Origin: Candidatus Nanoarchaeia archaeon
GTDB lineage: Archaea > Nanobdellota > Nanobdellia > SCGC-AAA011-G17 > JACPNG01
Length of the DNA stretch: 64,000 nucleotides
NCBI GenBank assembly: GCA_028714095.1
Contig: JAQTMY010000001.1
Coordinates: 403,804 to 467,803, forward strand
Direction of reading: 5' to 3'
A program made the position numbers and the translations under genes. Under the pieces are notes generated by a model, which was not told the DNA's origin, ran no database searches, and saw only the letters and a program-made list of their open reading frames with translations. Below are positions 19,297 through 26,460 of this stretch, piece by piece (position 1 is the first letter of the stretch; every line of letters begins with the position of its first letter).

Positions 19297-20319
19297 TTAG
19301 ATAGCTTCTCCCCAGAAGTATATGCTTCCTGTGTCGAAGTCACCATTACATGGCTCTGGTAGATCTAATCTAAATGTCAATGACATTTCAGCGCCTGGTG
19401 CTAAAACGTTTCCAAATGGTCCTGTCTTTATGATTTCTGCATTGTAGTATAGATCTGTGCTAAATGAATTACCATATGCAATACCTACATAACCTTCTGC
19501 ATCTCCAGAACCCATTGTGCTGTAAGCACCGTTTACTGCGTAGTAAGCAAACTGTTCTAGGGATAGCTGGTTTGTAGTTGGGCACATTGCACCACTGGAA
19601 CTTGAGTCATAGAAGTCAGTTCCTGTGATGAACATATCCATCATAACACCAGATCCTGCATCAGCATCGTTTCCTATCAAGATTGTATCTGAATAGGATT
19701 GTGTTCCAGGTCTTACGTTTTCAAATGTTAGTGCTCCATCAACGCTTATTGCAATAACTGGATTGAAGAACCAGTATTCGTTTTCATCAACTGTGCTTGA
19801 TAAACCATCTAAGTCTTCAACTTCAGCAGTTACCCAGTATTCACCATACATTGAATCTACAGTTTCAACAGTTAACAAACAATCGTAGTGTCTCATTACT
19901 GCAGGATTCCATACACTAAGTACTTCTTCACCAATTCTTGCATTACAATTGTCAAAATTAGTTTCTGTACTTTCCCTACAGTTAACTTCTATGTCATTTC
20001 CAACACCCTGAACATCTCCAATAGTCATGTAAACATCTGAAATTTTGTTAATTCCATTTTTGTCCATAACTAATACGTCATAACCAATTTGCTCTCCTTC
20101 GAAAGCATAGTTTTGTGTTCTCTCGTAAAGGGTATCAGTACCAAGCTTTCCTGGTTCAACATTATCATCTAGAACGACTCTTTCGTCGCACATCCAGATT
20201 AATGGCTCAAAGTCTTCAGTTTCAATGTTAACATCAACATCGGCTCCAACACTGTTTCCTAGAACCATTGGGCTAGCTAACATCAAAACGGCAGCCAAAA
20301 CTGCGAATAGTCTTTTCAT
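19297..20319 (-). CDS. Probable abundant surface (S-layer-like) protein
   Basis: The 340-residue protein has a signal peptide (1-22, MKRLFAVLAAVLMLASPMVLG), is strongly acidic (E/D-rich, e.g. ADVDVNIETEDFEPL), and looks all-beta, with Gly/Ser/Tyr-rich strands and six or so Cys, ending STGSIYFWGEAI-like without an anchor. Its coding sequence is visibly richer in G+C and preferred codons than its neighbours, and it has a strong SD (GGAGGAAAG), a long structured leader and a terminator, all pointing to high expression. I do not recognise a named family; S-layer or pilin-like structural roles are possible. Confidence 0.6.
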   Translation of the reverse strand: MKRLFAVLAAVLMLASPMVLGNSVGADVDVNIETEDFEPLIWMCDERVVLDDNVEPGKLGTDTLYERTQNYAFEGEQIGYDVLVMDKNGINKISDVYMTIGDVQGVGNDIEVNCRESTETNFDNCNARIGEEVLSVWNPAVMRHYDCLLTVETVDSMYGEYWVTAEVEDLDGLSSTVDENEYWFFNPVIAISVDGALTFENVRPGTQSYSDTILIGNDADAGSGVMMDMFITGTDFYDSSSSGAMCPTTNQLSLEQFAYYAVNGAYSTMGSGDAEGYVGIAYGNSFSTDLYYNAEIIKTGPFGNVLAPGAEMSLTFRLDLPEPCNGDFDTGSIYFWGEAI

Positions 20320-20499
20320 TTTATCTTTCCTCCGTTATTTTATCATCTCTTTTTAACTATATCACGCCAACATGCGTAATGTTGGGTTTGCGCAAATCCA
20401 ACTTTGCGAATTTGCCAAGTTGTATTCTTCATCACTGTTGTCAGCTTTTAGTTATCACTTCAAAATTAATAGAAACTATTTCAAGAACTTTTTATATAA
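20320..20499 (-). promoter_or_regulatory. Promoter and about 145-nt structured 5' leader
   Basis: A TATA box TTATATAAA (20491-20499, minus strand) puts transcription start near 20466, leaving a leader of roughly 145 nt, very long for this genome. It contains a perfect seven-pair stem CCAACAT/ATGTTGG (20367-20373 with 20379-20385, loop of five), a palindrome TTTGCGCAAA (20387-20396), and related TTTGCGAA and CAACTT words at 20399-20410. The leader could stabilise the mRNA or be regulated. From 20500 to 20739 I see no gene, only AT-rich sequence. Confidence 0.5.
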
Positions 20500-20739
20500 G
20501 CATTATCTAGAAACTAAATATATTTCACAAAAACGAAAACACCCCAAAAAATCTTCACTATAACTCGATACTAAAAACAAGAAAAACAGATAAATAAACA
20601 AAAACTTTCGTCGATAAACCGAATTTATCCAAAAAATATCAGTAATAAAATTATATACACAAAAGAAGTGAAATGTTTTTAAAGAAACTATTACGTAAGA
20701 GTGGTAGTGATTATATTTTTAACTCTCCATAAACCACAC

Positions 20740-21429
20740 TCATAAATTTTTTTTAACTTTTCCAAAGTTGTATACCTTATCTTCAACAATAAACACTTCA
20801 AACTCAGAAATATCTTTTCCTAAAAATGGAGATAACAATTTATCTTTCCTGATATCAGTTCCTGGAAATATAAGATTGAAGGAAGGCATGACAATTAACT
20901 TGCTTTTTCCAAACTTTCCTTTAAGAAAAACCTTGAATTTTTCATAGGGTTTATCTTTAAATGAAATTGCAGGATGCTCATGTCCGATAATAACTATTTC
21001 TTTTAATTCTATCGGAATAATATCACCATGAATAATAGTAATATTATCAATATCAAATCTATTAACAACCTTAATTCCTTTCTTGTTTGCTATAGGTTCA
21101 ATCATTTTATCGTGATTGCCTTTTATAATTATCACTTCTTTATCTTTTAAAAAATCCAGGATATCCAAAACACCTTTCCACTCGCTTCTTAGAATAGAGC
21201 CAAAGTCATGCTTTAAATCCCCATTGATAATTATCCTTTCAATCTTTACTTTGTCTATTATTTTCTTAAGTCTTTCAATTAAATCTTTATACTGATTAAG
21301 AGGAAATAAATAACCCTCTTCTTTTAACAATTCTTCATACCCTAAATGCAGATCAGATATTATAAGAGTCTCGTATTTCTTAAGATATAATCCAAGATCA
21401 ATTATTTCTATTCCTTTTTCAATTTCCAT
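20740..21429 (-). CDS. Archaeal metallophosphoesterase (SbcD-related, calcineurin-like)
   Basis: The 229-residue protein has all the motifs of the binuclear metallophosphoesterase fold: SDLHLGYEE (residues 25-33), NGDLKHDFG (about 69-77), GNHD (about 100-103), IHGD (about 133) and GHEHP (about 147-151). This matches a small archaeal family often found beside Lhr-type helicases, presumed to act on nucleic acid in repair or RNA processing. Here Lhr and a Toprim protein lie further upstream on the same strand, but small foreign-looking cassettes separate them. An inverted repeat at 21440-21456 lies in its promoter. Confidence 0.85.
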   Translation of the reverse strand: MEIEKGIEIIDLGLYLKKYETLIISDLHLGYEELLKEEGYLFPLNQYKDLIERLKKIIDKVKIERIIINGDLKHDFGSILRSEWKGVLDILDFLKDKEVIIIKGNHDKMIEPIANKKGIKVVNRFDIDNITIIHGDIIPIELKEIVIIGHEHPAISFKDKPYEKFKVFLKGKFGKSKLIVMPSFNLIFPGTDIRKDKLLSPFLGKDISEFEVFIVEDKVYNFGKVKKNL

Positions 21430-21439
21430 GACTTTGTTC

Positions 21440-21456
21440 TTTAAGTTAAACTTAAA
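21440..21456 (-). promoter_or_regulatory. Inverted repeat in the phosphoesterase promoter
   Basis: TTTAAGTT-A-AACTTAAA is a perfect 17-base inverted repeat 11 bases upstream of the ATG, downstream of AT-rich TATA-like sequence (about 21467-21480). It is placed where a repressor would cover the transcription start. Could also be chance in AT-rich DNA. Confidence 0.35.
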
Positions 21457-21490
21457 TAAGTTATTACTATATATGTATATATTATATTAT

Positions 21491-21518
21491 TCAAAAAAAG
21501 GGTGGTTTTCCACCCTTA
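21491..21518 (-). terminator. Intrinsic terminator ending cassette A
   Basis: On the minus strand the RNA folds as AAGGGTGG-AAAA-CCACCCTT (21498-21517, eight pairs, tetraloop), followed at once by five more U (seven in all). It lies 26-54 bases beyond the stop of the last cassette gene. This is textbook bacterial rho-independent architecture. Confidence 0.8.
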
Positions 21519-21544
21519 AGCAAGAAGAATTATTTATTGAAGTT

Positions 21545-21886
21545 TTAGCTGATTTTCTTGACGAGAATACTTCTTAACTCTGCAGAATCACCCTCGCCTT
21601 CAACCTCTTCAACTCCAGTCCCCTTTAACGAGAATATCGCGCACTCATAAAGTATGCTGTATTCTTTATCCATAACTATCAGCATCTCGTTACTAGCGGA
21701 GGTCATTATGGTGAATCTTTTTGAATACCTTAATGAATCAATCATCGCACAGAGTTCTTGTTTCTTTTCTGAATTATTCTTGATAATTTGCTGGAGTAAC
21801 TTAATCAGGGTTTTATAGCTCCACTGTTGCTTTTCTACGCTGATTTTTTCTCCATTCTTGATTTTTGAAAGATTTGCAGTTATCAC
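21545..21886 (-). CDS. Unknown small protein, cassette A third gene
   Basis: The 113-residue protein is of unrecognised family. It is soluble and mixed alpha/beta: a helical stretch (about 24-55, SYKTLIKLLQQIIKNN) then strands (RFTIMTSASNEMLIVMDKEY). It starts with GTG seven bases after a bacterial-style AAAAAGGAG. The end (ELRSILVKKIS) resembles the end of the first gene of the same cassette (SLRSLLNCIKKIS), suggesting that they are distant paralogues. The previous gene stops 12 bases upstream, and an intrinsic terminator follows. Base and codon use is visibly less AT-rich than neighbouring archaeal genes. Confidence 0.7.
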   Translation of the reverse strand: MITANLSKIKNGEKISVEKQQWSYKTLIKLLQQIIKNNSEKKQELCAMIDSLRYSKRFTIMTSASNEMLIVMDKEYSILYECAIFSLKGTGVEEVEGEGDSAELRSILVKKIS

Positions 21887-21898
21887 TTTTTCTCCTTT

Positions 21899-22309
21899 TT
21901 AAAGAAGTTTTTGTTGGTTTGGATTAGCACATAAAACTTTGCTGATCCCCTCCAGAAGAGTATGTGTTCTCTGGATATAGTTCATGAGAGTTTTAATTAA
22001 CTGTTGAGTATCTATTTCTTGAAACTGTACTGAGGATTTTATGTTCAGTAGTTCGAGCGCATTTTTGATTCTTATCCTTTTGCCTTCGTTTGTTCCTCTT
22101 AGACTGGTAATAAATATCAGGTCTCTTCTCTCAGAACTAAAATCATTCGCATCTTTCTCTTCTACATTTTCACTTACCGCTTCAATAAGGATTTTTTCTT
22201 TATATTCCAGAAAGGCGGTTACCAAGCTCCATAAGGCCCCGCCTTTTACGATAAGTTCCTCAAAAGTTTCATCGAAAGGAATCTTTCTTCCATTTGCAGT
22301 AATTATCAT
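21899..22309 (-). CDS. Unknown small protein, cassette A second gene
   Basis: The 136-residue protein has no recognised domain. It begins MIITANGRKIPFDETFEEL and is mostly helical and charged, with a hydrophobic patch (VKGGALWSLVTAFLEY) that is too polar for a clear membrane span. The preceding gene ends nine bases before this ATG, with GAGGGATC as SD, so it is cotranscribed. Its N-terminus (ITANG) echoes the third gene (ITANL). Function cannot be inferred beyond membership of the cassette. Confidence 0.65.
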   Translation of the reverse strand: MIITANGRKIPFDETFEELIVKGGALWSLVTAFLEYKEKILIEAVSENVEEKDANDFSSERRDLIFITSLRGTNEGKRIRIKNALELLNIKSSVQFQEIDTQQLIKTLMNYIQRTHTLLEGISKVLCANPNQQKLL

Positions 22310-22318
22310 ATTGATCCC

Positions 22319-22642
22319 TCATGAAATTTTTTTGATGCAATTCAATAAACTTCTGAGAGATATCCCAGAACCTGAAATTGTTTCCTCCCCTTTCTCGAGT
22401 ATAATCTGTTGGGTTTTTGTTCCATAAGGAATACAAACAATTATTGATTCTGCTCCGGTGCGAATGCTTGCTGTCTGCCCTTTTAATTTTTTATTCAGGC
22501 ATTCTTCAAGCGCTCTTTTAAGTTGTTTCGGAGCTACCGGATCGTTTTTTTTAAGAACCTCGACAAGCTCCATAAGCTTATCTTTTTCGCTTTTCCCATT
22601 GCTTTTTGAGTTACCATTCTTGGTAGTAATCTCAATCTTCAT
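22319..22642 (-). CDS. Unknown small protein, cassette A first gene
   Basis: The 107-residue protein begins with a Lys/Ser/Asn-rich head (residues 1-20), then a helix (DKLMELVEVLKKND) and a beta region (ASIRTGAESIIVCIPYG). It starts with ATG after AAAGGAGAGAAAGACC, nearly the same leader text as the first gene of cassette B (AAAGGAGAAAGACCT), suggesting common origin. An inverted repeat AGGAC-TAG-GTCCT (22687-22699) lies in the upstream region. Family unknown. Confidence 0.65.
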   Translation of the reverse strand: MKIEITTKNGNSKSNGKSEKDKLMELVEVLKKNDPVAPKQLKRALEECLNKKLKGQTASIRTGAESIIVCIPYGTKTQQIILEKGEETISGSGISLRSLLNCIKKIS

Positions 22643-22686
22643 GGTCTTTCTCTCCTTTCTTTGAGAAATTTTTTAGAAATAGTTTT

Positions 22687-22699
22687 AGGACTAGGTCCT
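22687..22699. promoter_or_regulatory. Small inverted repeat upstream of cassette A
   Basis: AGGAC-TAG-GTCCT lies about 45 bases upstream of the first cassette A start, between it and the Toprim gene. It could be an operator or part of a leader hairpin. No clear bacterial -35/-10 pair or archaeal TATA can be fixed beside it. Confidence 0.3.
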
Positions 22700-22753
22700 C
22701 TTTTATCAAACGCTGATATAATTTAAATGTAGACTATCCAAACTTAATGTTGT

Positions 22754-23095
22754 TTATAAATCTTGTCTTTTGCCAATATAGCCCGGAAGACCCTCAATTT
22801 GTCTTAGCTCTGTCTTGAACAAAAAATCCCTTAACTCATTATTTATCCTTATCCCTCTTCTTTGTAATCCAGTCCTAAGCATAGAATAAATCTTCTTTCC
22901 TTCCTTGTCCAGATCAGTTAGAATAACAACCTCTTTTTCATTAATGTCTTCAATAACTCTGTAAATAGCCTTCCTATTTATAGCATAAATTTTCTTGATT
23001 CCAATCTCTTTTAACGCCTTTTCATCGTTCTTTCCTTCAACAATAACAAGAAGCTTTTTCTCATTTATTTTATCTATATAATCCTGAAGTTCCAT
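22754..23095 (-). CDS. Toprim-domain protein (small primase-like)
   Basis: The 113-residue protein is essentially one Toprim fold: the catalytic Glu in LVIVEGKNDEKAL (about residues 15-27), and the metal-binding DxD in ILTDLDKEGKK (about 59-69). This size and layout match the archaeal small Toprim family (COG1658-like), related to RNase M5 and topoisomerase catalytic cores, presumed to process RNA or DNA. It has no SD; transcription is probably leaderless. It is a native-looking gene squeezed between cassette A and cassette B, with Lhr and the phosphoesterase beyond. Confidence 0.8.
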   Translation of the reverse strand: MELQDYIDKINEKKLLVIVEGKNDEKALKEIGIKKIYAINRKAIYRVIEDINEKEVVILTDLDKEGKKIYSMLRTGLQRRGIRINNELRDFLFKTELRQIEGLPGYIGKRQDL

Positions 23096-23147
23096 ATTTT
23101 TTTAATAATTTTTGTTTTAATAAAACTTTATTCTTAGGATTAGCAAG

Positions 23148-23212
23148 GTTTATAAATTTAGAGAGCAAGGAAAACCCATCATTTATCAAATTGTATCCAG
23201 TTTGTTCTGGAT
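23148..23212 (+). promoter_or_regulatory. Archaeal TATA box and leader hairpin before cassette B
   Basis: GTTTATAAA at 23148-23156 is a good archaeal TATA box and would start transcription near 23178, giving a leader of about 95 nt. In it, ATCCAG/CTGGAT (23195-23200 with 23207-23212) forms a six-pair stem followed by TTTCTTCTT, an attenuator-like shape. The arrangement suggests a foreign gene pair driven from an archaeal promoter. Confidence 0.4.
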
Positions 23213-23272
23213 TTTCTTCTTAGAAGTTTTTATGCTTTAAAAAATAAAATTAAAAGCAAAGGAGAAAGACCT

Positions 23273-23482
23273 ATGAAATTTACATGTCCATGGTGTGATA
23301 AACGCCAAACGTATTGCCTACCGACGTATTTTGGAGCAACCAATAAACCTCCGGAATCAATTATAATAAATTGCCAGAGGTGTGGTCGGCTGGTAAAATT
23401 ACCCAAGAAGGGAAAAAAATTCATCAAAGTAACAATAAAAAGAAAGAAAGGAGGAAGGAAAAATGCAAATCCCAATATTTGA
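23273..23482 (+). CDS. Small zinc-ribbon protein, cassette B first gene
   Basis: The 69-residue protein has two CxxC knuckles (FTCPWCDKRQ near residue 6 and INCQRCGRL near 35), separated by about 27 residues, which should bind one zinc, and a lysine-rich C-terminal tail (KKGKKFIKVTIKRKKGGRK). It could bind nucleic acid or protein. The start is set by AAAGGAG eight bases upstream. Its 3' end overlaps the next gene by 20 bases. A longer shadow frame exists on the other strand, but the zinc knuckles and SD favour this one. Confidence 0.75.
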   Translation: MKFTCPWCDKRQTYCLPTYFGATNKPPESIIINCQRCGRLVKLPKKGKKFIKVTIKRKKGGRKNANPNI

Positions 23483-23750
23483 GGATCCTATTATAAGGAT
23501 CCAACAGGAAGAAGGCAAGATTATCATTACCACTATTTCCGAGAATGGAAAAAAATCTAAATTGATTGCAGACTACAACGAATGGAAAGCATTTCTAGAT
23601 AACCCAAAAACTTCCACCACCCTTAGGTTAGTTTGTAATGGCCCACTAGATGTAGCAGAAATCACAGATTTAAAAAAAGGAACTCATATCTGCATTTCGA
23701 TGGATAAGTTCAGATCTTTGCAGCCCGAAGGAGCACACTATAAAGTGTAA
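23463..23750 (+). CDS. Unknown small protein, cassette B second gene
   Basis: The 95-residue protein has no recognised family; beta-rich N-terminus (IIRIQQEEGKIIITTISENG) and a mixed C-terminal half ending EGAHYKV. Translation starts inside the end of the zinc-ribbon gene, six bases after AAAGGAGG (within AAAGAAAGGAGGAAGG), so the two are coupled. A hairpin terminator follows 26 bases after the stop. Confidence 0.7.
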   Translation: MQIPIFEDPIIRIQQEEGKIIITTISENGKKSKLIADYNEWKAFLDNPKTSTTLRLVCNGPLDVAEITDLKKGTHICISMDKFRSLQPEGAHYKV

Positions 23751-23776
23751 TTATCCTTCCAAAATTCTCTTTAAAA

Positions 23777-23801
23777 GTCCTCCTACAAGGGAGGCATTTT
23801 T
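23777..23801 (+). terminator. Intrinsic terminator ending cassette B
   Basis: CCTCC (23779-23783) pairs with GGAGG (23790-23794), extended by G77-C95 across a bulged T, and is followed by CATTTTTATG. It sits in the short space between the plus-strand cassette and the convergent Lhr gene. Confidence 0.6.
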
Positions 23802-23825
23802 ATGTTTCTTAAATATATATATGTA

Positions 23826-26408
23826 TTACTTATTTATCTTCTGCAAGACCATCGCGTGCATTCTTCTTAAGAATTCCATCCTGTCTTCCATTCTAAGCAT
23901 GTCCATCCTGCCCTGCATCACAATATTAAATGCAAAAGGACTTGGAACAGTTGTATTAATTTCCTTTATTTTTATCTTCCCATCTTCAATATCTTTTAAA
24001 ACCTTTGTTGAATTCTCAATGTCCATTAAATCCTCTAAAACTTCCCTTCTTGCTTCTTTTAATATTGAAAAGTTTTCAGATATCCTTTTTACAGCATTCA
24101 TCAAGATCATAGAACTAACTTGTTGTCTTCCAACTCTTTTTGTTCTTCCTTTGTAATTTCTTAGTATCATTAATGATCTTGTTGCGCAATGCCTAAATCT
24201 TCTTTTTAATACCTCCGAATCCTCTATTGCTTTTTTGGCAATTTCCTTTAGGTCTTTGGAATTAATCTTACTTAACACATTACTTACCTGGATTTTCTTG
24301 TCTCTTCCAGAAACATAAAACCCATTGTCATTGATGCTTATCTCAACATCTCTGTGCTGTAATTTTCCGATTGCATAGCCGATAACTCTGGATAAAACAT
24401 CGTTTACCCTTCTCCCATACAAAGAATGGAATATAAAATACTTTGAGTAATCATCATTAAGATATTCTATGACTAACTCATCTGTATTTGGGATAACCTT
24501 AACATACTTATATTGCTGGTAAAAATATTCATAGATTGCTTCTTTTCCTAAGTTATCAACATAAAGATATTCATCAATGAAATTTAGTATCTCTTCCTTG
24601 CTTTTTTTATTTTCAAATTTCTGTTTCATTAACTTTCTGAACCTTTGAATCTCCAAAGCCAGATCAAAAGACAAAGGTAATGTTTCAGAGAACCATGAAG
24701 GGACAGTAGGAGGCAAATCACTTGTTGCCTGAACCTGGGCTGTTTGTCCTCTTGCATATTTGAAAATATACCTGTCTCCTCCTAAAACAAAAACATCGTT
24801 CTTCTTTAGTCTTTCAAGAAAACTTTCATCTATTGTTCCAACTGTATAATCCATTATCTTTACTCTTATGTTTGTCTCATCAGGGATTGTTCCTGTATTT
24901 GTCATATAGATTACTCTTGACATCTTTCCTTTCTTTCCAATCATTCCTGTTTCTTCATCGTACCATATCTTTGCATAGATATGCCGGTCTTCAAGAGAAA
25001 TATATTTTCCGGATAAATAATCTATGACTTCGCTAAAATCATTGTAGCTTAAATTTCTGTAAGGATAGCTCTTCTTTATCATTTCATATAATTCTTTTAT
25101 TGGAGTTATGTCTGAAATTGCAATTCCATAAATATGCTGGGCCAAAACATCTAAAGCATTCTCTGGAATATGAATCCTGTCTATTTTTCTCTCAATGATA
25201 TTCTTCATCATAACAGAACATTCAACTAAATCATCTCTGTCCATTACAATTATTCTTCCTTTTACAGTTTCATGTAATCTATGACCGCTTCTTCCAAACC
25301 TTTGCAATGTTCTTGCTATTGATTTTGGAGAACCCAGACATATAACCAAGTCAATGTAACCAATATCAATTCCTAGTTCTAATGAAGTAGAGGAAACAAC
25401 GACTTTTAGTTCACCTTTCCTTAATCTATCTTCTATATTATGCCTATGCTCCTTAGATAAAGAACCATGATGCGCACCTATATTTTCGGTGTAAAGTTTC
25501 GGATAGGTTTCTTTTAGAGTATGAACAACTCTTTCTGTGGCAGATCTTGTATTTGTAAATATCAATGTAGTTTTATGCTCCTGTATTAAATTATGTATTA
25601 ATCCATACATTTTTTTATTTAGTTCTTCATGGCTTACATTTATTAAATCAGGAACCGGACTCAAAACCTTCAGGTCCATTTTCTTGTCAAACTTGACATC
25701 TGCTATTTTGCATTTTCTCTTGTTTCCAACTAAAAAATTAGCAACGTTTTCCAGAGGAGCAATCGATGCAGACAATCCAATTCTTGTTATTTCATTTTGA
25801 TTTAATCTCTGTAGTCTTTCCAATGATAAACTTAAATGAGTTCCTCTCTTGTTTTCAGCCAGTGCATGTATCTCATCTATTATGACATAGCTTACGTTGG
25901 ATAATTTTTCCCTGAACTTTATGCTTGTCAATAAAATAGACAATGATTCAGGTGTTGTTATTAAAATATGGGGAGTTTCCCTGAGCATCTTTGATTTTTC
26001 ACTTGAAGTAGAATCTCCAGTCCTCGACATAAGATTAATGTTAATATCCTTATTTTCTTTTTTTGCTAGTTTTTTTATGTCTTCCAATGGTTTTTTCAGG
26101 TTTACCTCTAAATCCCTTGATAATGACTTTAATGGATTAATGTAAACGCAATAAACTTTGTTCTCCAGAATATCATTCTCAGCCAGAGTAACCAGTTCGT
26201 TAATAATGGATAAAGTAGAAGTCAATGTTTTTGTTCCTCCAGTAGGAGCAGTTATTAATATGTTATTTTTATTGTGGATTTCCATTAGGCCATATAATTG
26301 AGGCAATGAAAATTCCTTGAAATTGCTGAAAAACCATTCCCTGACAAGAGGGTTCAGAATATCTAAAATCCTTTCCTTATTATGTGGTTTTTCCATTAAA
26401 GTTATCAT
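23826..26408 (-). CDS. lhr: Lhr-type superfamily 2 helicase
   Basis: The protein has about 860 residues. It is an ATP-dependent 3'-5' helicase of the large-helicase-related family, implicated in archaeal DNA repair and replication stress. Motifs are APTGGTKT (motif I, here GGTKT rather than GSGKT), TPESL, DEIHALAENKRGTHLSL (motif II), a second RecA domain with STSLELGIDIGYIDLVI and QRFGRSGHR (motif VI), and a C-terminal winged-helix/Lhr core. The longest frame starts at 26438, but a TATA box (26448-26455) places transcription start near 26424, so the ATG at 26408 or 26396 is the real one. Toprim and phosphoesterase genes lie downstream on the same strand, split by cassettes A and B. Confidence 0.9.
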   Translation of the reverse strand: MITLMEKPHNKERILDILNPLVREWFFSNFKEFSLPQLYGLMEIHNKNNILITAPTGGTKTLTSTLSIINELVTLAENDILENKVYCVYINPLKSLSRDLEVNLKKPLEDIKKLAKKENKDININLMSRTGDSTSSEKSKMLRETPHILITTPESLSILLTSIKFREKLSNVSYVIIDEIHALAENKRGTHLSLSLERLQRLNQNEITRIGLSASIAPLENVANFLVGNKRKCKIADVKFDKKMDLKVLSPVPDLINVSHEELNKKMYGLIHNLIQEHKTTLIFTNTRSATERVVHTLKETYPKLYTENIGAHHGSLSKEHRHNIEDRLRKGELKVVVSSTSLELGIDIGYIDLVICLGSPKSIARTLQRFGRSGHRLHETVKGRIIVMDRDDLVECSVMMKNIIERKIDRIHIPENALDVLAQHIYGIAISDITPIKELYEMIKKSYPYRNLSYNDFSEVIDYLSGKYISLEDRHIYAKIWYDEETGMIGKKGKMSRVIYMTNTGTIPDETNIRVKIMDYTVGTIDESFLERLKKNDVFVLGGDRYIFKYARGQTAQVQATSDLPPTVPSWFSETLPLSFDLALEIQRFRKLMKQKFENKKSKEEILNFIDEYLYVDNLGKEAIYEYFYQQYKYVKVIPNTDELVIEYLNDDYSKYFIFHSLYGRRVNDVLSRVIGYAIGKLQHRDVEISINDNGFYVSGRDKKIQVSNVLSKINSKDLKEIAKKAIEDSEVLKRRFRHCATRSLMILRNYKGRTKRVGRQQVSSMILMNAVKRISENFSILKEARREVLEDLMDIENSTKVLKDIEDGKIKIKEINTTVPSPFAFNIVMQGRMDMLRMEDRMEFLRRMHAMVLQKINK

Positions 26409-26460
26409 CTTCAAGAAGCCGTTACCAAAGAAACACAAAGTTAATTGTTTATAAACCTAT

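Noticed and set aside
20500..20739. Hidden gene or RNA in the AT-rich gap before the phosphoesterase
   Set aside because: Stops in all frames, no cloverleaf, no zinc knuckle or SD; only low-complexity A/T sequence is visible.
26409..26438. Longest possible start of Lhr at 26438
   Set aside because: The TATA box at 26448-26455 puts transcription start downstream of that codon, so it cannot be in the mRNA.
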